Below are positions 12,715 to 22,946 of a stretch of DNA of 64,000 nt, piece after piece. Every line of letters begins with the position of its first letter. Within the stretch, counting starts at the first letter, position 1. Position numbers and translations under genes: made by a program. Source of the stretch: Cryptomeria japonica. Lineage: Eukaryota > Streptophyta > Pinopsida > Cupressales > Cupressaceae. The notes under the pieces are model-generated. The model was not told where the DNA came from, did not search any database, and saw nothing but the letters and a program-made list of their open reading frames with translations. The DNA is taken from contig NC_081411.1 of assembly GCF_030272615.1 (NCBI RefSeq), positions 210,015,744 through 210,079,743 on the forward strand, in the 5' to 3' direction.

Positions 12715-13175
12715 CTATTAATATGTCATGCCATAAGATTCTCATCTAGATATCTTCGATTTACCATCACAGATTCTCTAATGCCATGGATATGGTGTTT
12801 AGTCAATGAAACTTCAATTTCCTTTGTTTCTTAAACATGTAATCAGATAGTAGTAGTAGAACCCATTTTTGGAATGTTTTTAACCTAAAATTCTTATGAT
12901 GCCATGTTTTCTCCTTCTACCACTCAATTTTGTGCTTATACATTTTACTTTACCTGTATTTATCCTGCAACAACAAAGCAAGTGTGGTGCATATGTTACG
13001 TGCGATGAAGTTCAAAGAAACTCTAGCATTAATACCATAGGCGAACTAAAAAGATTTGAGCTTAATTTTCCTCTTGTACATGATGTGTTCTATGCCAAAA
13101 AATAATTATATGTACTTTTACATCCCTATCTATCCTGGTTTCCTCAAACATTTTCATTACTGCTTTGTTAATTAT
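12715..13175. repeat. Dispersed repeat flanking the copia insertion, copy 1 of 3
   Basis: Shares long stretches with 20005-20535 and 45620-46076, for example tctaatgccatggatat and cactcaattttgtgcttata. The 20.5-kb copy has no copia LTR at the equivalent point, so it preserves the empty insertion site (gttaattat followed by other DNA). Confidence 0.8.
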
Positions 13176-13646
13176 TGTTGGTGTAAATAATTATTCATCA
13201 TGCATATTATTACACCTTACTTAAGTTTACATAAGAAATGCATTTTATAGTAGTTTGGGTATGCGACACTTTGATGTTTGTGCCAAATTGGGATAGTGTG
13301 TGTAGAAGAATTTCCACCTTTTATAGTGTTGATCTTGTTACTACTCTATCATATCTAGTTATTGTTCAGTGATAATTCCACCTTCGGTGGGTGATCTACC
13401 TCGTGTGGAATATTTTATTGTTTCTCCTACCTACACTTATTTCTTATTGAGCCACATGTCAGTTTTGTGTTCTCACATATTCATATAGCCTTGCCTATAT
13501 AAGCGGACTCATCTACATTGAACAACTTGTAATGATCCATTTGAACAGTATTTTCATCTTGATAGAATATAGTTTATTTCTATCATGTATTTTGTTCTCT
13601 CTTATTTTTTCTTTCCATTGCCTCTATACCATGGCAAAATCTCACA
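13176..13646 (+). mobile_element. 5' LTR of a Ty1/copia-type element, copy A
   Basis: The LTR starts TGTTGGTGTAAATAA and ends CTCACA, directly followed by a tRNA-Met primer-binding site. A TATATAA box lies at 13496-13502. The left flank ends in ATTAT, and the empty site at 20.5 kb supports the LTR start. Copy B has the same LTR at 46077-46568. The matching 3' LTR is represented only by its first ~35 bases at 16984-17018. Confidence 0.85.
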
Positions 13647-13659
13647 TGGTATCATATCC
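13647..13659 (+). other. Primer-binding site of the copia element, copy A
   Basis: TGGTATCATATCC follows the LTR immediately. It matches the first eight bases of the usual plant initiator tRNA-Met site (TGGTATCAGAGC) and then diverges. In copy B the gypsy element is inserted inside this site. Confidence 0.75.
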
Positions 13660-14474
13660 ATTAGAGTGTGATTGGTTTGCCAATTGAGAGAAATTTGATG
13701 CTATTTGGGGTTGTGTATTTTGGAGCTTTCTTTTGCAGGTTATTATTAAAGCTTGATGGGTACAATCTAAGGTTACCATTACATTAAGGAGGTCTAAGAA
13801 AGTCAATTTTGCCTTTTGTTTCATCAAAATTGAACTTCGGAGGCCAAATCTAAAAGCATTTGAAGTTTGAAGCTGCAACGAAAATTTTCTAGAAATTATA
13901 ATTTGGCAGGCAATTTTCAAATACTAATATCTCACTCATCTGGACTCCTTTGTTTTAGATATTTTTTTTGTTTTATGGTAGAATTTTTTGATCTGTACAG
14001 TAGAGCAAAAGTTTTTTGGATTTTCGGATACAAGTTTTTTTGAAATTGTGAAATCTCAATTTTTACAACTTTGGAGGCTTTGTTTAGGCTCATATGGACT
14101 CCTTTTCAGGTGCTCTTTTTTTTTAAAGTACATATTTTTTTGTCTAATTTCATAATATGCCATTTGTTTGTAGTGATTTAAGTAGAAATTGTACTTTCAG
14201 TATTTGGTCATTTTTTGGCCTATTTAGTACCTATATTTTTCTTGGATCTTAGTTTAGATCACTAGCAGTATTTGTTGAAATCTCTTATATCTCCTTTTGA
14301 GAAGTTGTAAAATTGAAATAAGAAGTCCACTTTGTCTTTTTTTTCAAGTGGCCCACTGTACACGCACTAAGTATAAAGTGCCAAATCATGATTTTGGGGA
14401 GGTTTCTTGATTGGGTAATTTGGGGGGGTGTCTCTTGTGCTTTTGTGCTCTTGTGTTCCTTCCTTTTTGCTGCT

Positions 14475-15306
14475 ATGGGTTCTTCTAAGTTTCCTCTCTT
14501 AACTCCTCATAATTATGCTACTTGGAAAATTGATGAATGAAGTAAATTTATGGAAAAATGACTAACTCATTATATTGATGGAACTATTGTTGCTCCCACT
14601 AATCCTAAGGCTGATCCTGTTGGTCACTTGGATTGGCTCACTAAAAATATCATGGCAATTGTTACCTTAAGAAAGTATGTATCAAAGGATCTCATTTTTC
14701 ATATTGAGAAATGTACTCTAATCAAGGATGCTTGGCAAAAGTTTCGAGACTTCTATGGTCAAGTTGATGAGATTAGGGGATATCAAATTCATAGTGATCT
14801 CATCATATTAGATCCCAAGAACTTTGATACTATACAAGATTATGTCACTAAGGCAAAAGAGTTGAGGTCACAACTCAAGGATTGTGGCATTGATAAGAAG
14901 GATACTCAATCGATCTTCAATTTGATGGGCAAGCTTCCACAAGAATCTGCAACATTTATTTCTAGTTTCCAAACCCATAGGATGACAATGGGTTCAAGCT
15001 ACATAATGCCTACATTTGATCCTTTCACTAAAATGTTGATGATAGAACAAACTAAGTTGATAAGAATGGGCATTATTAAGACTTGTAAGTCTCAGGCATT
15101 AGTAGAAAATCAAGGGAACAAAGGAAATCAAGGAAAGGATAACTCCAACAAGAAGAAATGGCAATGAAAGCCTAAGTAAAAAGCATCACCTTCTCCACAA
15201 CAAGGAGATTCATCCTCTTCCAAGAAGGAAAATTCACCAAAGAGGGAGAGACCTAATTGTACCTATTGTAAAAAATTTTGGTCATGAGGAGCATCGTTGC
15301 CATTCT
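14475..15306 (+). pseudogene. Copia-type Gag with zinc knuckle, broken
   Basis: An ATG at 14475 opens MGSSKFPLLTPHNYATWK, the start of a UBN2-type copia Gag. The frame has in-phase TGA stops at 14538 and 14559, then runs open from 14628 to 15167 (HLDWLTKN.., LIKDAWQKFRDFYGQVD, IFNLMGKLPQE). After stops at 15165 and nearby, a CTYCKKF half of a zinc knuckle appears at 15256, and the other half (GHEEHRCHSK) is in another frame because of an extra base in the A/T run near 15275. Both early TGA codons sit where tryptophan is usual in this family, so they look like G-to-A changes. The protein would form the particle and bind the element RNA. Confidence 0.85.
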
Positions 15307-15429
15307 AAGTAGATTGATGAGCTCACACATATCCTTAAAAAGCATAACATTGATTTGCCTAATATCTAAAAGAAGGATGATTCATCAACTTCCACTTCCT
15401 CCAATTCAAAAGGAAAAGGGAAAGAATTC

Positions 15430-16500
15430 ATGGATTCTACAAGTGGGAAGACTCACTCTTTTGGGACAAGAAAAGGAAAAGCTCTTTGTGCTACTACAAG
15501 CCATTATTTAGGGAGATGGCTTCTAGATTCAGGGGCTTCTCATCATATGTCATCTTCGCAATCTATGTTCTCTTCATTTGAGCCTTGCACCATGCCATGG
15601 ATTTTGATGGGCAATAATACATACATGGATGTGATTGGGAAAGGAGCTATTGCCATTCGAGATAACTCCTTCAATGATGTCTTGTGCGTGCCCCATTTGG
15701 CAAACAATATTCTTTCCATCTATCAAATCACACATGGCACAACTAAGAGAATTGCGGAGTTCACATCTGAGTTAGTTTTCATTAGAGACTTCAAGACTAG
15801 AGCTATCATTGCGACTGGGATGGTTGATCATGCATCTTGGTTATACTCTTTTTCAGATTTTGTTGATGATGATGATGATGATTTCACATATGATGATTCT
15901 ACATATGACGATTACACTTCTTGTGATGGTTTAGCTTTTGAGGAGAACTTTGGGTACTTGAGCTTGGGGATTCCCACATGTGACCTCGCTCTTGAGCCTT
16001 GTATTTCATCTCATCCTATTGATATCACAACACCTATTGCACTTGATGATGTGGATAGTGTGATAGTCTTTCCTTCATGTGATTCAGTGCAATAGGATAT
16101 TTCATGTCCTCGAGCTTCCATTTCATTGGATGATTACTTGATAGACATGGCGGGTTTATTTGTGGAGTCCTACGTTGCAAGTTTGGGAGACATAATTGAT
16201 GATATTCATCTTCTCTTTGATGAAGATGATCCTTATTAGATTGTTGCAAGGGATCACTTTGACCCTCTTAATTATTGTCTACATGATCATTCTTTCAAGG
16301 TTGACATGATTGTGGATACTTATGTACAATAGTTTAAGGAGGTCTCTTTATGTTTAGAGGAGACATGTGAGTCTTTGGATCATGTTCTACATTCATCTAC
16401 ACTAGATCTTGGAGTTCATTTTTCAGTAGTGTGGAGCATTTTACCACCTTTGGAGAGGTATCTTTCAGCATCGACATGGGGACACTTGAGTAGTTTTTAG
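15430..16500 (+). pseudogene. Copia-type aspartic protease with a long acidic extension
   Basis: The frame contains RWLLDSGASHHM at about 15517-15550, the aspartic protease active site of Ty1/copia Pol with its DSGAS core (15526-15540), followed by the usual protease body (VLCVPHLANNILSI). Instead of integrase it runs into an acidic tail (FVDDDDDDFTYDD) and, after a TAG at 16093, about 130 more residues in the same frame with further TAG stops. No integrase or RT motif is found before the element ends near 17018. The element therefore encodes only Gag and protease, like non-autonomous TR-GAG elements, and would depend on a partner for RT. Confidence 0.8.
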
Positions 16501-17018
16501 AGATTCCATTCATCATGAGATTTTTTCTTACATCTTCTCTTCATGATTGGGGAGACTTCTTGGATAGACCTTTGGTTTTGTTTCTTCTTAAGGGGAGGAA
16601 TGTTGTTCGATGTCCGTGGAGTAGTTTCTTCATACATCATCGAGCTTCTATCATTGGCGCAGATTCTACATTGAGGAGGGGCTTCCTAGCTTCTCTTCTT
16701 CTCTCATATGGGGGTGATTTTTTCTTGACATGGGGTTTTGTTCCTCACACACTTCTATGAGATTTCTGTTGTATATTTTTCATCTCTCTTTTGTTGGAGG
16801 TTTTTTCCCAATGAGTTTTTCTCTCTTACCCCTCTTTGTGAGAGATTTCATTGCATTGGTTTGCATGTATTTGCATTTGTCCATGGGTACCTAACATGAC
16901 CTCATACCCGAGACCCATCTTGCATTTATTAGTTGCATTGTAGACTTAAGTGCATTCCCCTAAGTTGCACATAAGCGGGGGAGTTTGTGTAAATGATTAT
17001 TGATCATGGATATTATTG
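16501..17018 (+). mobile_element. 3' end of the copia element: spacer, polypurine tract and truncated 3' LTR
   Basis: A T-rich non-coding stretch leads to a purine tract (aagcgggggag, 16973-16983), followed by tttgtgtaaatgattattg, which resembles the first bases of the 5' LTR. Homology to the LTR stops at about 17018, where a different dispersed repeat begins (ttcaacatttggatagac). The 3' LTR is thus cut off after ~35 bases. Confidence 0.6.
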
Positions 17019-17874
17019 TTCAACATTTGGATAGACTTAACATCTATAAATTTCCTATTAATCTCAGATAATTCCTCAATAAGGCTATAATTCTATGTTA
17101 TGTTTGCATGATTGGCATAATTATTGAAGGTGAGATGATGGTGGATGACTGCACTGGTAGAGGAGAGATGACATGATCAATTATTTGTTTTGTTATTGAT
17201 GGCAACTACTGTGAACTAATGTTTGATGATGTTTACAAATGGTTTTTGATGATTGAATTTTTGGCTAATTGATTTGGTCTACCGTAGTTAGAGTTTGACA
17301 GTTTGACAAGGTTTACTGGCAATACTAGAAATTAGGATATTAACTAGTAAAGCAGATAAGTTTTGATGGAATCAGGTGACTGGTGATGTTTCGTGACTTG
17401 TGGTTTGAAACATAAGCTTTTATGATAGAATTAAGTATGTAATCAGAACCACACCCTATGATGGTTACTGAAAGGCATGTTTTGAATTTATGGTGAAGTT
17501 TTGTTGTGACACTTACTACAATGTGTACGAAGATATAAACTACTACCATAAATAGAAAAGTGATAGAGATGCATTCTAAAATTATGGATAGTAGACAGTA
17601 GGTCAAACATATTACAAATTATATAAAAAATTACTTCTAAGAGGAAAATAATATAAGTATGGATAAGAAGGTAAAAAAAATTTGAAAATTTTTGAAATGT
17701 AGAAAATTATTTAAAAAGTAGCGTTAGAATAACATATTTTGGAGAAGAACCCTAATTTTAGATGAGCCAAAAGATGAACCTAAAAATAGATAATCACTAA
17801 TATTGAGAGAAAGATTAATATAAAGAAGGAACCTAATTAACTAGAAAGGTCTAAAAGGGAAGTCAGGGTTGCCC
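17019..17874. repeat. Long dispersed repeat, left part (partner of 33030-33950)
   Basis: Starts with caacatttggatagactt and runs in parallel with 33030-33950 in copy B's middle insert. It contains copy 2 of the ~320-bp repeat (17503-17860). No protein is recognised. In both places it is followed directly by an RNase H-like remnant, so these belong to one repeat unit. Confidence 0.8.
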
Positions 17875-18187
17875 ACATTGGGTTACACATGGCTAAAAGA
17901 GAAGGCTTTGAAAAAGTCCAATTGGAGTCTATACACTATCAATTGTCTGAATGGATGCATGGATCCTTGCTAGACAATGGCTAATATGACCAAGGATTGT
18001 CGGGATATAATAAATGAGCTAGAAGAATTCAAAATTTTGCACGTATACTAGGAAGGCAACAAAGCAGCGGATCTACTGGCCAATCTGACGGTGGGCTACG
18101 TGGTGACTAAATGGTGGAGTAGTAGGGATTTATTCTCGAAAAACCTATGCGATCTAGCTCATGATGATTATGCCCACTTAAGTTAAT
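17875..18187 (+). pseudogene. RNase H-like remnant
   Basis: The plus strand reads HMAKREGFEKVQLES, then CLNGCMD, MTKDCRDIINELEEFKILHVY and GNKAADLLANLTV, the C-terminal half of a plant retroelement RNase H (the helix plus the NxxADxLAN end). One or two frame changes and a stop (CMDPC*) break it. It ends in a stop after DDYAHLS. The related piece at 33950-34082 is fused to a Kelch remnant. It probably derives from a LINE or LINE-like domesticated sequence. Confidence 0.65.
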
Positions 18188-18318
18188 CAATGATCTTTAA
18201 TCATGATTTGATGGAGTTGATGGGGAAACTACTCCTTTTTGTTCTCCCTAACTGAAGATCTACAAACTTTAGTTGTGCCTGGATTTTCTGTCTTATTGTG
18301 TGGTTCTTTTTCTACTAC

Positions 18319-18474
18319 TATTTGGAGTCTTTTCTAATGTGGCCCATTACCTACAACTATTTGGAGACTTCTCTGGTGTGGCCCATTTTCAGCTACTGCT
18401 TGGAGTGTTTTCTAGTGTGGTCCATTCCCTGCACCTATTCGAAGACTTCTCTAGTGTGGCCCATTTTCTATTGT
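18319..18474 (+). repeat. 39-bp tandem repeat, four units
   Basis: Four consecutive 39-base units, each with a variant of ttggag.cttttctagtgtggcccatt. Because 39 is a multiple of three, all frames through the array remain open and each gives 13-residue repeats (for example LFGVFSNVAHYLQ). The units differ by several bases, so the array is not recent. It may be noise; no function is inferred. Confidence 0.75.
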
Positions 18475-18504
18475 TCAGCGTCTTGAAGCATAAAGGGTGG
18501 GGAC

Positions 18505-19152
18505 ATGAACAGGCAAGATCCATCTACTTGTATGAAATGGAAGAAAAACAAGGAAGTGTGCAAGGAAATTGTTGATGGGGGAATTCTCCCCATCTTGGAT
18601 AAGCTTCATGGTCGTTCTCCTCTGCTCATGGAGTCCTTTGTCAATGGGTGGAAGAAAGGGTTACTGAGGGCTTATGGAGCTGAGTATAAGCTTGACAAAA
18701 CCCTGGTTGTGATGGTCATTGGCCTAGCAACGTATGGCATAAGGTTCTATAGAGATGGGAAAACTGAGGATAAGGACCTGACCAATTTCTTTCACAAAGA
18801 CAAGGAGCACTCTAGAGTTACCAAAATGGCAGATGGAGGCTAAAACAAGAAAGATCTTATGGCTCCTTGGGCAGACATGGTCAAGTTCATCATGAGGTAT
18901 ATTACGCTCGATGGAAGATATGCCAACATCATTTCCTATCATTTTACCATTTTCAATCATTTTCGACATGGTAAAATCGTTTATGTTCCTTTCTATTTGG
19001 CCTCTTCTTTAGAAAATAGTCTTAAAAAACATATGGAGAATCCAAACAATCCTATTCTCCATGAAGGGCTTATTGTGCTCATCATGAAGTATGCTAAGAC
19101 CCGTGAAGTTTTGCCATCTCTATCTATGAAAGGCCACCAGACTAATATTTAG
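18505..19152 (+). pseudogene. Unrecognised ORF of 215 codons with one stop
   Basis: One reading frame from ATG 18505 is interrupted only by TAA at 18841 and ends with TAG at 19150. It encodes a soluble, mixed-charge protein (EIVDGGILPILDKLHGRSPL, AYGAEYKLDKTL, then APWADMVKFIMRYITLDGRY and FNHFRHGKIVYVPFYLASSL). The regular pattern of conserved-looking aromatic and charged residues suggests a real protein family and not chance. It lies inside repeat DNA, between an RNase H remnant and a basic/coiled-coil ORF, so it is probably a retroelement structural (Gag or ORF1-like) protein. I do not recognise the family. Confidence 0.55.
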
Positions 19153-19302
19153 AATGTCTCTGACTCATAAATGGATTTGGAGGATAGTGGGTGTGCCATG
19201 CTTTTGATGACCCTAATTATAAGCCTATGAAAGAAGGGGGGATGATAGTCACCCCTAGGACGTTTAGCAGTAATAATCCCCCCCGATGAGCGGTTAGCAA
19301 AT

Positions 19303-19983
19303 ATAAATACACCAGCAAAGTTATTTCTAAGGCTGATCCCCCTTCTAAAAAGAAGAAGCTTGCAGCTAAGGACTATGGTCCGAAGAATTCATATCAAGAA
19401 ATTAAAATGGACATTCCCATCAATGTCCTGAAAGAAAAACATGGGACGATGGCCAAAGAAGAGAACCATGGGATATAAAGGACTGGTAATCTGATGAACA
19501 TGGTGATAGAAGCTACCAGAAGCTAGGAGAGTTGTTGGAAGTTGGTGGACAGTGAAAATTAGGATTAAGGAAATTATTGATATCTTCACTACCTCCACTA
19601 AGCCCAGCAAATCCGAGAAACTCATGATTATGATTCAGAAGCTCTCCTAGGACGTTGAGGTGATGAAATGAAATTGTGAACAAAGAATTAAAAAGATGGA
19701 ACAATCTATGGAAAAGATAAAGAAAAACCTCAAGAACCTAGTTGACATAAGCAAAGAAGCCATGAACAACACTATAGAGGGGCTCGAAAAGATAAATGTC
19801 ATGGTTGGGGAATACAGATCTTTCCACAGTGAACCAGACAAAGATCTTGGAGGTAAAGATTTGGCTGTTGGAGACAACAAAACCACTGGTCCTAGTTCCA
19901 ATACCAGAAGAAGGAGCAGCAACAAGGGTAACTCCATATTGATTATGGAGGAACTGGAGGAAATCAACAAGATTTCCATCTAG
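19303..19983 (+). pseudogene. Basic patch and coiled-coil ORF downstream of the unknown ORF
   Basis: Around 19330 the plus strand reads SKKKKLAAKDYGPK, a basic patch, then meets stops. From 19696 a 95-codon open frame encodes a heptad-like helix (MEQSMEKIKKNLKNLVDISKE and IEGLEKINVMV), a serine/arginine patch and an acidic end, stopping at 19981. The pattern (unknown globular domain, basic patch, coiled coil) would suit the ORF1/Gag protein of a retroelement. The frames are not continuous, so the copy is dead. Confidence 0.4.
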
Positions 19984-20004
19984 AAAAACAAGCTGCTGGT
20001 GCAC

Positions 20005-20535
20005 TCTCTTAATATGTCATCCCATAGGATTCTCATTTAGATGTCTTAGATTTACTACCACGGATTTTCTAATGCCATGGATATAGTGTGGCCATAGTCA
20101 ATGGAACTTACATTTCCCTTATTTCTTAAACATGTTATCAGATATTAGTACTAGAACCCATTTTTTGAATGTTTTTAATTTAAAATTCTTGGCATGCCAT
20201 GCTTTCTCTTTCTACCACTCAATTTTGTGCTTATACATTATACTTTATCTGTATTAATCTATTTAATATAAATATTCTATCAAGTGTCCCAAAGATTGGT
20301 CATGCTCCAACCACAAAGTGAGTGTGGTGCATATGTTAAGGGCTATGACTATGAAAGGAACTCTTGCATCAATACCATAGGTGAACTAAAATTATTTGAG
20401 CTTACTTTTCCTTTTGTATAATGTTTGGTATGCAAAAAAGAATTGTATGTACTTTTACATCCCAATCTATGATGGTTTCATCACACATTTTCATTAATGC
20501 TTTGTTAATTATCTTTTTTATTAATTCAATTACTG
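20005..20535. repeat. Dispersed repeat with empty copia site, copy 2 of 3
   Basis: Parallel to 12715-13175 and 45620-46076. An extra ~55 bases (around 20270-20320) are present here. At 20520 the sequence passes from tgctttgttaattat straight into other DNA, whereas the two other copies have the copia LTR at that point. It is thus an unoccupied paralogous site. Confidence 0.75.
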
Positions 20536-20759
20536 CATTAGCTTGTGATTGATAGGGGAAATCATGTTGTGTGCTACCATAAAGTTTGTAGTAATTATTT
20601 TATCATCTTGTTTATAGGGCATTTTTCTTGACCACTCACTATACTAAAAGGATATTGATACCTTGTGATGATATTATCATATAGGAACCTTGTGACAGTC
20701 TTTGTGGTACAATCTTTTGTGGGTTCTACCTTTGCCCACTTTGTGAGATAAACTACTCC

Positions 20760-21260
20760 GCTTAGGATTAGTGTTCATTTAAATTAGGGTTTAGAGTTTA
20801 TATAAAATATGATTCAATTAGGCTTAGTTTTAAAGAAAGGGTTGAGTTAAAACCAGGGTAAAATTAAGGTTATAAGAGAAATATGAGTTATGATTAGGGT
20901 TGGGATTACAATATGTTTAATGTTCAAATAGGTATAGAGCTAGCTTTTAGCTAGGGTTAGGTTTGATATTCTATTACAACTAAAATAGAGTTAGGGTTAG
21001 AGTTAACATTAGATCAGGCTTATAGTTTGGGCTTAATTAAGATTATAGCTAGGGTTAGGATTATAGTTATAAATAGGGTTAATATTAGAGTAAGGGTTAT
21101 GTTTAGGTCTATGGTGAGCTTAATTAGGGTTAGGGATAGGGTTCAAGATCAATTAAGTGTAGGTGTAGAGTTTAATTATTGCTATGATTTAAACAAAATT
21201 AGGATCAATTAGAATTAAATTTTAATTAAATTCAAGGTTAGGGTTAGGATTAAAATTAGG
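20760..21260 (+). repeat. Decayed telomere-like repeat tract
   Basis: The tract is full of ttaggg, tagggtt and tttaggg-like words (agggttaggtttg, ctagggttaggatt, aattagggttaggg) separated by irregular T/A-rich bases, all on one strand. It resembles an old interstitial array of the plant telomere repeat TTTAGGG that has mutated heavily. No coding sequence is seen apart from a chance frame. Confidence 0.65.
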
Positions 21261-21825
21261 ACTAGGATTAATATTACAAATAACCACATTAAGGATATAT
21301 CAGCTTATTCTATAAATATTATTAAATATATATAAGCTAGTATTATTTTTATGAATGTAAATTTATGAATCATTATTATTTTGTAATACATAAGAATATT
21401 TATAGAAAATAATTTATTGCAATCATTTTTTATTTTGATAAAATTGTTGTCTTAAATAATTTATCTTCACAAGAACCATTTTCTTTTTGCAACATTAAGT
21501 AATCATCTCTGCATGGAACAATATATTCTTCTATTAGAATTTTTCAATAACTATTATTTTTAAAATTAAGCTAATCAAAAGAACTTTCACATTTAATTTA
21601 ATTTTCTCACTCTTTCCATGTATTTAATTCTTAATATAATGTAATCTAATATAATATATATCGAATTGATCCTTTATTGATAAAACAAAAAATTGCATTT
21701 ATTGTTTCGGTTGAAATTTAAAATGATAGCACAATCAATTGTGAATTAATTTATTCTTATTAATTTAGTCTCCTAAGAGCATTCCCAAAGGGCGTGGCCG
21801 TCGAACCTGGACAACCGTTTGCATG

Positions 21826-21831
21826 TATAAA
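21826..21831 (+). promoter_or_regulatory. TATA box of the F-box/Kelch gene
   Basis: TATAAA within a locally GC-richer segment (gggcgtggccg is 36 bases upstream). It lies 116 bases before the start codon at 21942, the right distance for a plant promoter with a short leader. Confidence 0.6.
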
Positions 21832-21941
21832 GCAGGGCCGATAGTTTGAACACGCAATGTAATATAATTTATTGAATTTCTGCACAATCTGACTCGGTCT
21901 GTAAGAGTAGAGCTTCATATCTTATTTAGGAAGATTTGATA

Positions 21942-22946
21942 ATGGATTTTATGGACGAGCTCCCTGAACAAATATTTCGAGATATCTTATTAAGAGTACC
22001 CTATAAATCTCAATCAAACATTAAACAATTGTTAAAACCCGCCCAAGAAATGATGGATTGCTTAGGGTTTTATCAAGATAGAATTAAGTTTGGGACGGCT
22101 AAGAAATATATTTGTTTCCTCCAGGATACTGGGATATCTATATACGACCCTATTGACCAATCATTGGAAATGCTCCCTCCTATTCCCACCGGATTCGAAA
22201 TCTTAAGGATTTCTCAGATTCAATGTGTTAAACACAAAATCGTTTTGCTGGGCTTGGAACATGATGGCAGTTTTAGTAAAAAAATTCTGATATATGATCT
22301 ATTATGTAGTACATGGAAGCAAGGTGCTGAATTTCCCACTGGCAAACGTGCAGCCCTATTTGCATGTTGTGCCACGCCTCAAGGATCAATTTACATTGCA
22401 GGAGGAATTGAAGAAGATGGTTTTAACGATGAACTCTCTGATGCGGCTGTCTATAGAGTGGATGAAGACAAGTGGGAACTTCTTCCCCAGATGCAGGAAG
22501 AAATTGGCCCGTGTAGGGGTGTTTTCATTGAAGGAATGTTTTATGTCATTGGTATTTCGAATAATATAAGTCAGAGGTTTGATCCCAACACAGGAGTATG
22601 GACAACAATAGAAAATATGTCTCTGTACAATTCATGGCACGTCCAGCTTGTGTACGATTTTGCACAACTATATGCATTTGGAAGGAACGGAATGGAGAAA
22701 TACGATTGGAAAGGAAATATGTGGACAAATTTCGATTTTCCTGAAGAGATTTTCTTTGTTCGTGCCACAGCATGGTGTGATAGAATTTTCGTTTGCGGAT
22801 ATAATAATCCTAACTTCGAATTAGGGGCCCCAGTTTTTTATATGTATAAACCTGAAGCAGCTTTCTATGATAGGTGGATTTCTCTTGACAGGCCAAGACA
22901 ATTTCTGGAAATGGAAGTCGTTGCTGTCGCCACGATAGAAATTTAG
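21942..22946 (+). CDS. F-box/Kelch-repeat protein (KFB family), intact
   Basis: A single uninterrupted exon of 334 codons from the first ATG (MDFMDELPEQIF). Residues ~6-42 form a short F-box (ELPEQIFRDILLRVPYKSQ), which in this family binds SKP1 in an SCF ubiquitin ligase. Then come Kelch-type blades: GSIYIAGGIEEDG with VYRVDEDKWELLP, RGVFIEGMFYVIG with RFDPNTGVWTTIE, and LYAFGRNGMEKYDWKGNMW. Length and single exon fit plant KFB proteins such as those that target phenylalanine ammonia-lyase, but the target here is unknown. A TATA box is upstream. A decayed paralogue lies at 34085-36821. It is the only clearly intact host-type gene in the window. The F-box is somewhat diverged, so a pseudogene without expression cannot be excluded. 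Confidence 0.85.
   Translation: MDFMDELPEQIFRDILLRVPYKSQSNIKQLLKPAQEMMDCLGFYQDRIKFGTAKKYICFLQDTGISIYDPIDQSLEMLPPIPTGFEILRISQIQCVKHKIVLLGLEHDGSFSKKILIYDLLCSTWKQGAEFPTGKRAALFACCATPQGSIYIAGGIEEDGFNDELSDAAVYRVDEDKWELLPQMQEEIGPCRGVFIEGMFYVIGISNNISQRFDPNTGVWTTIENMSLYNSWHVQLVYDFAQLYAFGRNGMEKYDWKGNMWTNFDFPEEIFFVRATAWCDRIFVCGYNNPNFELGAPVFYMYKPEAAFYDRWISLDRPRQFLEMEVVAVATIEI

Noticed and set aside
19389-20004. Hydrophobic minus-strand frames opposite the coiled-coil ORF
   Set aside because: Antisense images of a charged helical frame.
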